DNA from: Rhytidiadelphus loreus
Taxonomy: Eukaryota > Streptophyta > Bryopsida > Hypnales > Hylocomiaceae
Direction of reading: 5' to 3'
DNA: 64,000 nt
Assembly: GCA_947034895.1 (NCBI GenBank)
Contig: OX344761.1
Coordinates: 25,184,863-25,248,862 of the forward strand
The position numbers were made by a program, and so were the translations under genes. Below, in pieces: positions 48,431 to 59,544 of the stretch. The stretch's first letter is position 1, and every line of letters begins with the position of its first letter. The notes below the pieces were generated by a model. It searched no databases and was not told the origin of the DNA. It saw only the letters and a program-made list of their open reading frames with translations.

Positions 48431-49427
48431 CTGGCATCTATTGATGTTTGAAATCTAAGGCCTTGAAACAAGGCCTTACCTCGGGCTCTCGCCTGGGCAT
48501 TTTTGTCTCCCCTTTGGGAGAATCGGTGACGGTTATGCTGCTTGTGTTCATCAATCGACACGATGCTAAGCACTTGTCAATAGGGCTTCAGATCGTCGAC
48601 TTTTTAGCTTCTTTTGCAGATGATCAGATACGCTGTGGAAGTCGCGAACTTTGCCTTCAAATATGCAGCTTGGCACAAATGTTCAAGTGCAGCAAAGAAA
48701 ACCTGGAACCTAAACTTTCCTGTCCTCTCCCTGCAAGCGCTCGACCATCCTCACCTCTTCCCAGGACTCAGTGTATTGAGGCATGCTTATTATCGCAGCC
48801 TCTTCAATTGCGATGTTCACAACTACGGGATGGATGCAGGTACGAAGCGAATGGTCCTGAGATTTTAGAAGATTTTAGAAGATTTTAGACAACTCAATAC
48901 TAGGTTTCAATAGTAGCAATGAAGCATTTCAATAGTATTAAAAACTTCCGATTCTCTTGATTTCAATACCCAATTGTAACAAGAATATTTGAGCATTTGT
49001 ACCTAGCTAAGATTCTCAACGAGTGTCAAATGCTTTGTTGCAGCGCATCATAAATGTGACAAACTTTCATCAGATTTTTGAGATTTAGGTACTTGGAAAT
49101 CGACACTGCTGACACGAAACCTGAACTTCCAATAAAAGCTATTATTACCTTTTGAAACAACCGGTTGCACACTGGTGCTCGATTCTGTACAGTGATTGAC
49201 TGATTGGCTTCTGTTTGCCAATTTTTTTTTTATCATAGGCCTGTGCACTTCGGGTTTCAATATATGAGGATGCTGGAAATCAAAATGTCATTTGTTGATA
49301 TCCCATTGATGGATAATTACAAATTGGTTTGGTGATTTCACTTGGTGGTATGTGGTATGCTGAATACAAAGTGAAATCATCAAGCCTCTGAAAACTTTGA
49401 ATGCTAATAGAGATGTCCGTTAAGCAC
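48431..49427. other. 3' flank of the DnaJ gene; small tandem repeat
   Basis: Probable 3' UTR followed by intergenic DNA. An 11-base unit GATTTTAGAA(G) is repeated three times at about 48860-48889. Open frames here begin at non-ATG codons or have no family resemblance. Confidence 0.45.
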
Positions 49428-49764
49428 TAAGGTAGTCTGCTCTAAGAGAGACTGTGTTCTAAAAGTGATCATGATATAGAGGTACATTTTGTTTTCTTCA
49501 ATGTACCAAGGGTACATTTTGCTTTCTTCAATGTACCAAGGGTGTACATTTCAAGAGGTGGTTGCTTTTAGTGATTGCAGTGTTTCAACTTCAGAAATTC
49601 ATAAATAATTCCATGAAGGTTCAAAAAATATGAAACAACTTGGGTTAGATGCCAATTCCATTTTTCTTCCTATGAAAATTTATTGAAAATTGTATCAAGG
49701 AGTTTAGTTTTTTTGAAAAAGCCAATCAGCTCTTAAATGGTTACTTCAAGAGCAGACTACCTTA
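49428..49764 (+). repeat. MITE-B copy 4, uninterrupted (337 bp)
   Basis: Ends are TAAGGTAGTCTGCTCT and AGAGCAGACTACCTTA, perfect inverted repeats of 16 bp. A 31-bp unit (GGTACATTTTG...CAATGTACCAAG) is tandemly doubled at 49480-49542. The right part contains CAGCTCTTAAATGGTTAC, the counterpart of the TTAA where the piggyBac element sits in copy 3. Confidence 0.85.
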
Positions 49765-52700
49765 AGTGAATTCCATACAAAGTTTTCCACCAATGTAAGC
49801 TCCTAGTAGAGTTTGGCAAAAAGTTTGAAATCTCATACTTTTCTCATCCTATGTTTTCACTAACAAATAACTTTGGTGTCTTTTCCAAAACTTCTCCAAA
49901 TGCAAAAGCTTTCTATAGAGTTGGGATTTAATGGGAAGATCCTAAACCCTATTTCCCACCATTTAATATTGTTGGAATTTGTTCAAATAATTATTGTATG
50001 TATCTTTCAATGAAAATCATGAAGAAACATTGATTCAATTGATTTAAGGAAGACCACCTAAGAGCTAATAGCACAAAATGAAATGAGGTAACTTCAAAAT
50101 TACCAATTGCTTCATTAAACCATGGCCAACATCATTTTTTTTTATCCAAGATCATTTACTCTTAAATTTGAAAGCATGATGGTATGATTTGAAGTTGTAT
50201 ATAGATATCCTAAATGCAAATTTAGATTGTAATACAATCGATGTGGTGTCTAGTTACAACATAATCAAAAGACATAATGATAGGTATAATTATTGTGTTA
50301 ATATTGGAGAGTGCTTGTTGGATTTTGTGGTCATCATTTTCATATGCAATCTTCACAATTTTGGAATTTATAGCAAGTAGATTTGTATTATAGACTTCAT
50401 AAAGGATTTAACTATGTATTTTGATGAGTTTGGTTGCATTATTGAAAAAAAATTCATTTTTTCATTATTTAGTGATGAGTCACCTTCTATAATTTTGGTT
50501 TATCTTTGTGAATGGATTCATTTATAGGCATTTACATAGAACAATGCACTAGCTTTTGTGGCTAATTTTCATTGTTTTCTAGGATTTTGAAAATGATCCA
50601 AACATCACTTATAAAATTGGGATCTTTCATTTTGCCAAAAAACCTCATAAAATATAATTTATTGAGAAAAGATTAAATTTTTATAAATTGAGTTTCTTTA
50701 AATAATGTTAGTCCAAATATAAAATAACTGAAAGTGCAACTTACAATATTCCACCATCAAAATATTATTGTCGTGTGGTCAAAGTATTACAAAAATGAGA
50801 ATTTTCAAAACTTTAGAGTTTCTTCTCGTGATTTTTTGTGTACATAAAGTTGGAAGCCAATCTTTTGAGTTTTGTAAAATTTAAATTTTGAAATATTTTT
50901 TTAAAATGGTTTGAAAATATTTCTATCAATATAGACTAAAGTGTACAAAGTGTACCAAAGCTTTTTAAGAACTAGCAAACCATAGCTTGTTATTATCCTT
51001 ATCATAAAATTAAATCATGCCTTCGGAAACTCACATGCTTCATCTTTAGATATTCATAACTAATACTTCCTCCATCCCCAAATGATCTTCCAATTGGACT
51101 TTGGATCCCAAAAATATTTGGGATTTTTTGCTAAAAGTAACACTATTTCAACTCATTTTAAGTTGTAAGTAGAATTAAAGGGAACCAAAAGATCATATTG
51201 GGACAAATGGAGTATGATGTTAGTTCCCAAAATATGATTCTTGTTGTGTTGAGTTCCTCTAGTCCTTCTCCAACTCTAAAAGAATGATATCCTAAAATCA
51301 CCATATATGATAGGCCACAATATTTACATGAGACCACATCTATAGCAATTTTCCAAAACATTAGTTTAGTCCATTCCAAATGAAAGATTGCTAAATTGCT
51401 AATAGCTTGGACAACAATATAAGAAATGTCCATCTATAGATGAGAGTGTTCTAGAAAGCAATATATTTCCTATGTTGTTTTTATTTCAAAAAAATTTAAA
51501 TTGCGCACTATAAAGAACCCCATTAATTTTTTGCCTTCATTGCCAACAAAATAAAACTCCTCATAACTTCCATCTCATAAGTCAAAATTGAAAGGCTCAA
51601 AGTTTTTAGTGTAGGTATCAATCTATCCAACCAAATAGAACTCATCAATCTACTTTTAGAACATATTTTTAGCTACCCACTTTGACATTGAAATTAAATA
51701 AAACCTTTTGTAATATTTATTATAATGACATGCAACAAAGATTCATACATAGAATATGATTAGTAGAAGCTATCCTAAAAGTTTCATGCAAAAATTTCAA
51801 AATATGGAGTCAATAGAGCTTGCTTCAATTCTCAAATAGCCCAAAGTGTGTCCCTTAAGCCTTCAAGCGAGTTAACCACTTGGTTGTGTGTATCTTTACA
51901 AAAACTTCTTTGCGGTACATATACACTAAAGGAACATTTTAAGAGTTTTTTATTTCTAAGAGGGACCAAAAGATTCCAATGTACCCTTCCAATCTTTAAT
52001 CTCCATTGTAGTGTGGATATTTTATTTCTCTCAAGATTAGATTTTTCCCCTTTTATACGAGTATATCCTTTCAAGGCAATTAATAACACAACTAAACCAA
52101 AAACTTATTTCTATGAAAAGTGAATTTTGGATTTTGGATAGAAAACGAAGAAGAAAAATATATAAAATGATGAATAATAGAAGAAAAACAATAAAGTGGA
52201 GTTGAAGATCACTTTGAAGAATGATTGGGTTCATTTATAGAACTATGCAAGTGGCAACTTTATAAGAGGATGGTTTTAAGTAAAGTTTCCAATTTATCCC
52301 TTTGTTTGGCTAATGTTTTGACACTATGACTATGTTCTTCTAGAATTCATCAATATCAAATGGATTTTCAACTCAAGATACAATTATAGCTTCCTACAAC
52401 CTTCATCTTTGAAAAAATATATTCATTTTGTCTCAAACATTTATTCAACCAATTAAACTTTGCTTAGTAATTAGTTTCCAAAGTGCAAACAAATTCATCA
52501 TTTTCTCTTACATGTACATTGTGTCACCAAGACTAAATAATCTTCAATGCAAGACTCTACATCTGCACTTCAAACTATAGATTCACCTAGACTTTAATTT
52601 CAAGGGGCCCAATTACATTCTATATACATACTTAGTAAATAGTTAATGGACCAATCATGAATCATTTTATTTAAAATGTAGGACAAGGTTCCATTACAAG

Positions 52701-52813
52701 TGTAATTATGTGCAAGAATTTATCCAAATTTAGTCTTAGAGGGTGATTTGAAGGACTCAATATAATGAAAATATATGAAGATTGACTTGAACAACTCTAC
52801 AAAAGAGAGTATT
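49765..52813. other. AT-rich intergenic region, no gene recognised
   Basis: No LTR pair, TIR pair or family-like ORF was found. The frames at 51.1-52.2 kb are short, lack motifs and have AT-driven composition. Confidence 0.45.
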
Positions 52814-52817
52814 TTAA

Positions 52818-53880
52818 CCCCTAAAGGACCAAGGCCTTTTTTTTGCCAGAAAACACTCAAAACTGCCATACCTATAGCAAGGGGTAAAAAAAATTAAAAC
52901 ATTTTTTTTTCAAATCTAACCATAGGATCTTACACCTAATTAGTATGAGAGTGTGTGGAAAAATTTCAGAATTTTCGACCGCTTAGATTGCAAGATATCT
53001 GTGTTTAAAGTGGAAAAAACAAGTTTTTCAGCACATTGCAGGACTAGATTTTTTTACTTTGAACATTTTTAACTTAAATTTTTTGCACTACAGAGTTTTG
53101 AGCTTTAAATCTTTATAGTGTAGAATTGGGTTAAGAGTCTAGGTAAGAAAAAGAAATTCAAAAAAAATTAATTATCATTATTTAAAAAATTGTTAAGTAG
53201 AAGTAGGTATGAGATAGAAGGAAAATCTAAAATATTCATATATTTTAGATGGAATTAAAATGCACTAATCCCCATGGTGAGATTGTTCTAGCAAATAAAT
53301 CAGACCATGCAAAAAAAAAAGTTTGAAAAATTTGAAAAATTGCATTCAGAAATGAATCCTACAAGTTATTTTTTTCGAGAAGATGTTCTAACTGCCCGAA
53401 AAACAAGAATGTCCATAACTTTCTCATAACATATCCAAATTAAATGAATCAAAGCTTTCCAGATAGACAAAAATATAATCTATGAGAAAAAATAATATTA
53501 AAAAAAAATTCAAATTTTTGTCCATTTTTTTGGCTGCCCGAGCTGCCTGCCGTCCCCTCATTTGAACTTATTTGGTCAGAACCAGGGCTTTTTTTTTGGA
53601 CCTGTGTCCCCTGTGCTGGCTTCACTCCAGAGGACAGTTTTTGGAGGGATGACACCAGAGAGGTCAGATATTTGACAGTTTGGTGAAATTTCGCTAAAAA
53701 AAACAGCCTTGGTCAAAACTATTGTTCTTGGGCACTGATTTTGAAAAAAAGTATTCTACAAAGCTAATCAACTTTTCTACCTCCAAAAAAAAATTCAAAA
53801 AAATTAGGAGAAAATTTTAGCCCGTAGGTACCTGCCTGAAAATGCATTTGTCCCCGAAGGAACAATGGTCTTTTAGGAGT
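52818..53880 (+). repeat. Long piggyBac-type MITE, copy 1 (1063 bp)
   Basis: TTAA (52814-52817) precedes CCCCTAAAGGACCAAGGCC. The right end ATGGTCTTTTAGGAGT precedes TTAA (53881-53884). The interior aligns in the same order with copy 2 (54236-55159), for example TTTTCAGCACATTGCAGGAC, AATGAATCCTACAAGTTATT and GCCCGTAGGTACCTGCC. It has about 140 bp more than copy 2 around 53540-53700. Non-coding. Confidence 0.83.
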
Positions 53881-53939
53881 TTAAATGTTTTTCATATATT
53901 TTGTTTACTGTTAAATAGTTTATCAAGACAAAGGATATC

Positions 53940-54046
53940 ACTACAAAAAAACAAGGGTACAAATGACTTGTCCACAATGACTACAAAACAATTATTTTGT
54001 AGTATTGTGGACAAGTCATTTGTACCCTTGTTTTTTCTTGTAGAAT
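53940..54046. repeat. Short foldback element with ~48-bp arms
   Basis: The left arm begins CTACAAAAAAACAAGGGTAC and the right arm ends with its near-exact complement GTACCCTTGTTTTTTCTTGT. Only one or two small indels separate the arms, and the loop is a few bases. The CACTACAA-like start resembles termini of plant CACTA elements, but the right end lacks the final TG, so superfamily is uncertain. Confidence 0.8.
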
Positions 54047-54235
54047 ATGCTTAAGAAGATCCATTCCACATGTGAACCCCTCCCCAATATTTTTGTAGAG
54101 ACAAGGTTTGCCACATGCCAATTATAGCATTTCCAACCCAATATTTCTCATGAAGGTTTACTAAAAATGTGTAGATTTGTGAGGTGGGAAAGACAAATTC
54201 TTGAACTTTCACAAGTGCCCTTCATCACATTTTAA

Positions 54236-55159
54236 CCCCTAAAGGAAAAAGGCCTTTTTATAGTCAAAAAACACTCAAAAATGCCATTTCTATAGCAAAG
54301 AGTACAAAAATTTGAAATTTATTTATTTTACCGCATCTAACCGTAGGATCTTACACCTTTTTAGTATGAGAATGTGTGGAAAAAAATTCAGAATTTTTCA
54401 CCATACAAATTGCAAGATATCTGCGTTTAAAGTAAAAAAACAAGTTTTTCAGCACATTGCAGGACTAGATTATTTGACTTTGAACATTTTTAACTTAAAT
54501 TTTTTGCACTACAGAGTTTTGAGCTTTATTTCATTATAGTGGAGAATTGAGTTGAGAGTCTTGGAAAAAAAAAGGGTCTCAAAAAAACTTAATTTTCATT
54601 CTTAAAAAAATTGTAGAATAGAAGTAGATACAAGATTGAATGAAAATCTATTTTATTAATATATCTAAGATAGAATTAAAATGCACTAATCTCTACAATA
54701 AGATAGTTCTAGAAAGCAAACTAAACCATGTGGAACTTCATTTTTTGAAAAATTGTCAAAATTGCATTCAGAAATGAATCCTACAAGTTATTTTTTCAAG
54801 AAGATGTTCTAATTGCCCAAAAAACAAGATTGTCTATAACTTTCTCATAAAAAATCCAAATGAAATGAATCAAAGCTTTCCAGATAGACAAAAATATAAT
54901 CTATGAGGGAAAAAAACTTAGAAAAAAAAATTCAAATTTTTGCAAATTTTTTTTGCTGCCAGATATCCCCTGTTTTGAGCTATATGGGCATAACTTTTGT
55001 TCCTGGGCACCGATTGGAAAAAAAATTATATTCCCACAAAGATAATCAGTTTTTCTATCTTCAAAAAAAGTTTAAAAAATAAAGAGAAAAATTAAGCCCG
55101 TAGGTACCTGCCCGAAATCCATTTGTCCCCCGAAAGGACACGTGGTCCTTTATTAGGGG
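54236..55159 (+). repeat. Long piggyBac-type MITE, copy 2 (924 bp)
   Basis: TTAA (54232-54235) precedes CCCCTAAAGGAAAAAGGCC. The right end GTGGTCCTTTATTAGGGG precedes TTAA (55160-55163). Interior as in copy 1, same orientation, 350 bp downstream of it. The inverted CCCCTAAAGGACC termini resemble those of the full-length piggyBac element at 10577-17926. Confidence 0.85.
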
Positions 55160-55504
55160 TTAAAACCAATATAAAAGATCAAAACTCCTTCTTTCTTCCC
55201 TTTTTTTAGCATCAACCAAGTAAACCAATCAAGCCACTCATCTAAAGAATTTCCACACAAATTTTTGTTTCACAATTCAAATGTCATTTTTCATATTGCA
55301 TTCCCAATCATCAATAGTCATAATCTTAACACTTTAAAAATAATTCTCCATGAAACAAATAATTGGGAATATAAGAAGGTTCTTATAAAGTCTAATATTT
55401 TATAAAAAAATTTGGAAGCACTAACAAAGGGTGCAAGCAATATTCCTTTACAAAAATGAAATTTTGTCCCTCATTAGGTGGATGGTCCAATAGTTATTAT
55501 GCCT

Positions 55505-56732
55505 TAGAGCATCTCATATCCCACACTCGACGCTACAGTGGCCAGACAATTTGACTTGTGTCGCGTCAAGTGAGTACAACACGGATTTTGATGGCGCCTC
55601 AAGGTCATGGTTGGGCGGGCAGGAAGAGTGGGCAATGTGGTGGGTCGGCGACAGAGTTTTTTGAGGCTGCGGCGTGGTCTGCGTTAGAGTTTGAAGGAAG
55701 GTCGCAAGCTAGGCAAGCATCTTTGCACAAGAAATTGGACATGTTAGCCCCATTCTTATTCATTTTGGAGTTGAAAATGAATATAGTCAACAAATTGTAA
55801 AAAATTCTAAGAGTGACTAAAGCTTTCAAAAATTAGCACAGATGTGGACCTCATATGCTTGAACTCATGTGCAAAGTTTTAGAAGATTTGGTCCCTTCAT
55901 TCAAAAGTTGTGGAAGATGTTGTGATTTGTCACTAATGTCACTAACCCCCCAAGAGGGAGTTAGTGACATTAGTGACAAATCACAACATCTCCTACAACA
56001 ACTGCGAAAAAATTAGAACAAATTCAAAGTAAATTTTTATTTATTTAAAAAAATTAATTCAAAGTAAGAGAAATTTAATTTAATTTATTTATTTTGCATT
56101 AAAATTATAACTTATAGTCCTAAAAATATAAGTGGAGAATAAAGTAAATGATTTATTTTTATATGAAGTTTTTTCTTTTTTTACATTTAAAATAAATAAT
56201 TCCTTTTTTAATTATTTTTTTAATAGTAGAATAAAGAAAATTATTTATAAACAAATTCTTGGAATTTAAAATGCAACAATTTATTTTAATATGAAGTTCT
56301 TTCTTTTCTATTAAAATTAATTGAAACTAAAAAAATTCTAATTAAATTTATTTATTTCACATTAGCATTATAACTTATAGTCATATAAATATAAGTTGTA
56401 GTAATTTTTTTTAATTTTTTTAAAATAATTTTGTTTTGTTTTTAAATTTAAAGTAAAGAATTTTTTTAATGATTTTTTCTTCACACTACTTATCCGCTCA
56501 GTTTTTTGGGGGTGTGCCCGACTTGCTAGCCCAATAGTATTGCCCAAAGGTGCCTGATTTTATTGCATTAAACTCTTTCTTGAATTCTTGATGAAACAAT
56601 CTCTAACGCGGCTTGCAACACGGGGGTTGTTGGGGTTGTTGGCAATGTGCCAGCCCGGTGAGGCCATATTTACACAGTCTCCAACAATCTGGAGCGTCCA
56701 TCTCGCGCAGATTGTTGGAGATGCTCTAAAAG
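55505..56732. mobile_element. Possible non-autonomous TIR element (about 1.2 kb)
   Basis: TTAGAGCATCTC at 55504-55515 and GAGATGCTCTAA at about 56720-56731 are inverted repeats 1.2 kb apart. The ends contain GC-rich sequence (GGCGCGTCAA-like; CATCTCGCGCAGATTGTTGGAGATG) while the middle is extremely AT-rich. The terminal AGAGCATC is shared with the element at 32769-33180. Target duplication not clear; no transposase. Confidence 0.45.
55907..55999. repeat. Near-perfect hairpin, ~45-bp arms, short loop
   Basis: GATGTTGTGATTTGTCACTA is answered by TAGTGACAAATCACAACATC, with the inner ~33 bp of each arm matching exactly (loop about 9 bases around CCCCAAGAGGG) and further pairing outward with a few mismatches. 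It lies inside the possible TIR element at 55505-56732. Confidence 0.8.
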
Positions 56733-59544
56733 AAGCATGTAGGTCAGCCCTTCATCTACTTTGGAAGCTTGACTTGAAAGTAACTAAAATAATATAGTAA
56801 GTAATGGTCAAAAATCTTATTATTCTACGTAGTATAAAAATCTGAATTGAGGAATAGTCAAAATTGATCCTATTGGACATAGCCAAAAATAAAACAAAAG
56901 CTCTCTTTTCACTTCAAATGGTATAATCTTGCAATCTATATATCCAGTGGTCAAGTATGGAAAAAAAAAATCTTAAAATAAAAGCCATTTAAAAAATTAA
57001 TTAATTGGGGAGATGGAAAATAAATAATATTTTAAAATATTTGCAAAATATTCCTAGTTTTTGGCAAATTAAATAAAGATTTGATAGAGAATGTTGAGCC
57101 TACCTTCTAGGTACATTAGCCAAAGTCTCTCTTTTTTGTCCATCAAATCCTAATTCAATTTTCTATAGTTGAATTTTTTTAAAGTTGTATTCATTATTGC
57201 TCAATGCACTAAAAAAATGGTAGATAGTTTGGTACTCTTTTTGGCGAAACTATGTTAATGATAGTCCTTTATATAAGTTAATTAATTGAAAAATATTAAA
57301 ATTCAATTTGACAATCCTAAAAATACTATTATTCAAACACCAAAATACATGTCTCAATTCTACTAAACATAAGAAATAACACAAAATGGTAGGACCTAAT
57401 ATATTGTAATTGATTATAATAGATGACTCACTTTTGTTTGGCCTTGATATAAGTACATTATTTTCAAAGATAAGCTCCAACTTGCCACTACTACTTTTAA
57501 CACATGTCTCATTTTCATGCAATACAATTACATTCATTGAAGTCAATTTAAGCTATCTTCTACCTAAATTTAGGTTTTAGTCTTATTCTTCCAATTTTAA
57601 GCCACTATGATTGGATCCAATCTAAACACATGGGATCGTCTTCCCCAAATATTGCGGTGTTGGTCTGACCCCCAACAACTCCAAGCCTTACTTCTTTATG
57701 ACTCAAATGACCATTTTCTAGTCATTGTCCCTCTTTTTTGAGCTAATCATTTTCAAATTTGAGTTTTTTTTTAATAAAAATTATTGTAGAAAATAGATTG
57801 CATTACAAATCCAATGGCGGTAGTTTCATTGAATTCTGAGTTAAATTCCACCTTATAGAAATTTCTCAAAGTTGATTGGTGTATTGTAGTTCATAGCTCA
57901 TATTTTTTGGTTCAATTTGGGCATGGATTGAAAAGTTAGCCAATCAATGCAATTGTTGCCCATCTCAACAAAGGGCAAATCCAAGGAGCTCAAGGAAAAG
58001 ATAAGTGTGCCCATTCTTGTTTTTCTTACAAACACTATCCATTTCAATGACCACCATACATTGCAAGCTCCACTCAAAATTGCAAAATGACCAAAATGTT
58101 ATGAAAGCCCATTGACCCAAATAAAACTTCAAACCTATATATATCTACTAAACTATGCAATCAAATAATCCAAAAAAAATTAGATGCTCACTTTCAATGT
58201 GAACTAAAAGATCCCATGGTTACATTCTATCCAATCTCAATAAATAAAAATGAGCAAACAAATTGTTCAAGTTCTTGGCAATTTTGGCCCATTTTGAAAG
58301 TACACCCTTTTGGGATTAAAGGGTGAAAACTTGATTTTGCACCCTCAAACATTCAATTTGAATATCACAATTGCACTAGAGCCACTTGAGTGAACGTACA
58401 AACAATGAAGCAAGAATAACACACCCACGCTATTATTCAAGAATATTATGCGACACTCAAAAATAATGTTCAGTCAAAATTCAAATGCAATCAAATTAAG
58501 AACCACAAAAGACTTACAAATCAATTTAACAAATGAGGAATATAAATATCTTCAAAAACCACCATAAGTAAAATTAGCATTTTACTCTAATAGCAGAAAA
58601 AATCTTACACAAATCACAAATATCGAACTCACAATCAAATTTAGGTCTTACAATTTATTGATCACATTGTCTCCAGGTCATATTTTCAACCTTTGTGAAA
58701 AAAAGTCATTGATTCTACTTTTTATTAACATTTTGACATTTTTTGAAATCTGAACTATCTCAAGGACCTTTAGAAGTTAAAAAAGGTATCCATCCGCCTA
58801 CATTGACACAAAATATGTTGCTCGAGATCGGCATTTAGTAAACCTGCACCAGCCGTGAGTACGGGAACTTCACACGCGAAACATTCCAGTAAATATGAAA
58901 AGGAAACCAAGAAACTCGAGGAGCAGTTCACCGAGACAACTTGATTCACACTCCACGAAGGAAAGGTATCTGCTCTTTACTCCAAAGTTTCCAAAGAATG
59001 GTACTAGACCCTACATAAGTATAATCTAAACCCTTCTTCTATCTTACCACCACTGAGACAAGGGAAGATCATCCCATAGACTTGGACTCCATCTGTTCGA
59101 AGAACAGATAAAGGAGAAAATCTACCTGGATCAATACAATTGTAAGAGGAAATAATCCCTCACACTGATTAAACACTCACTCCCATACTGCCGATTAAAG
59201 GGTCTGATTATGCATGTTGGTTTCACTGGGTTGCACATGCTGGAAGCTGATGGAAATATCAGCATCATTCTCTAACCTTCGAGTCACTAGATAACACAGA
59301 TAACACTACAAGAGATAAAACATGAAAGTAAATTGAGAAGTTACAAGTGAGGAATTCTCCTTACAAATATGTAACAACCCACTTCAACAAAACCCGGAGA
59401 TTGAATAAACGCTCAAGTTCACGATCAGGCAGAACAAATGATTAGACCAGAAAATACTTTTAAAATGTCCATGCCTCGTTCCTCAATCTTGCAAAAGGCA
59501 CGGACGGAACTTCCTCCATGATCGCTTTACTCTACATTTCCCAT
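56733..59544. other. AT-rich intergenic region and 3' flank of the next gene
   Basis: No supported ORF. A GGACCTTTAGAAG followed by TTAA near 58765-58780 resembles a piggyBac-type MITE end without a partner. From about 58800 the composition becomes more balanced, probably the 3' flank of the minus-strand gene. Confidence 0.45.
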
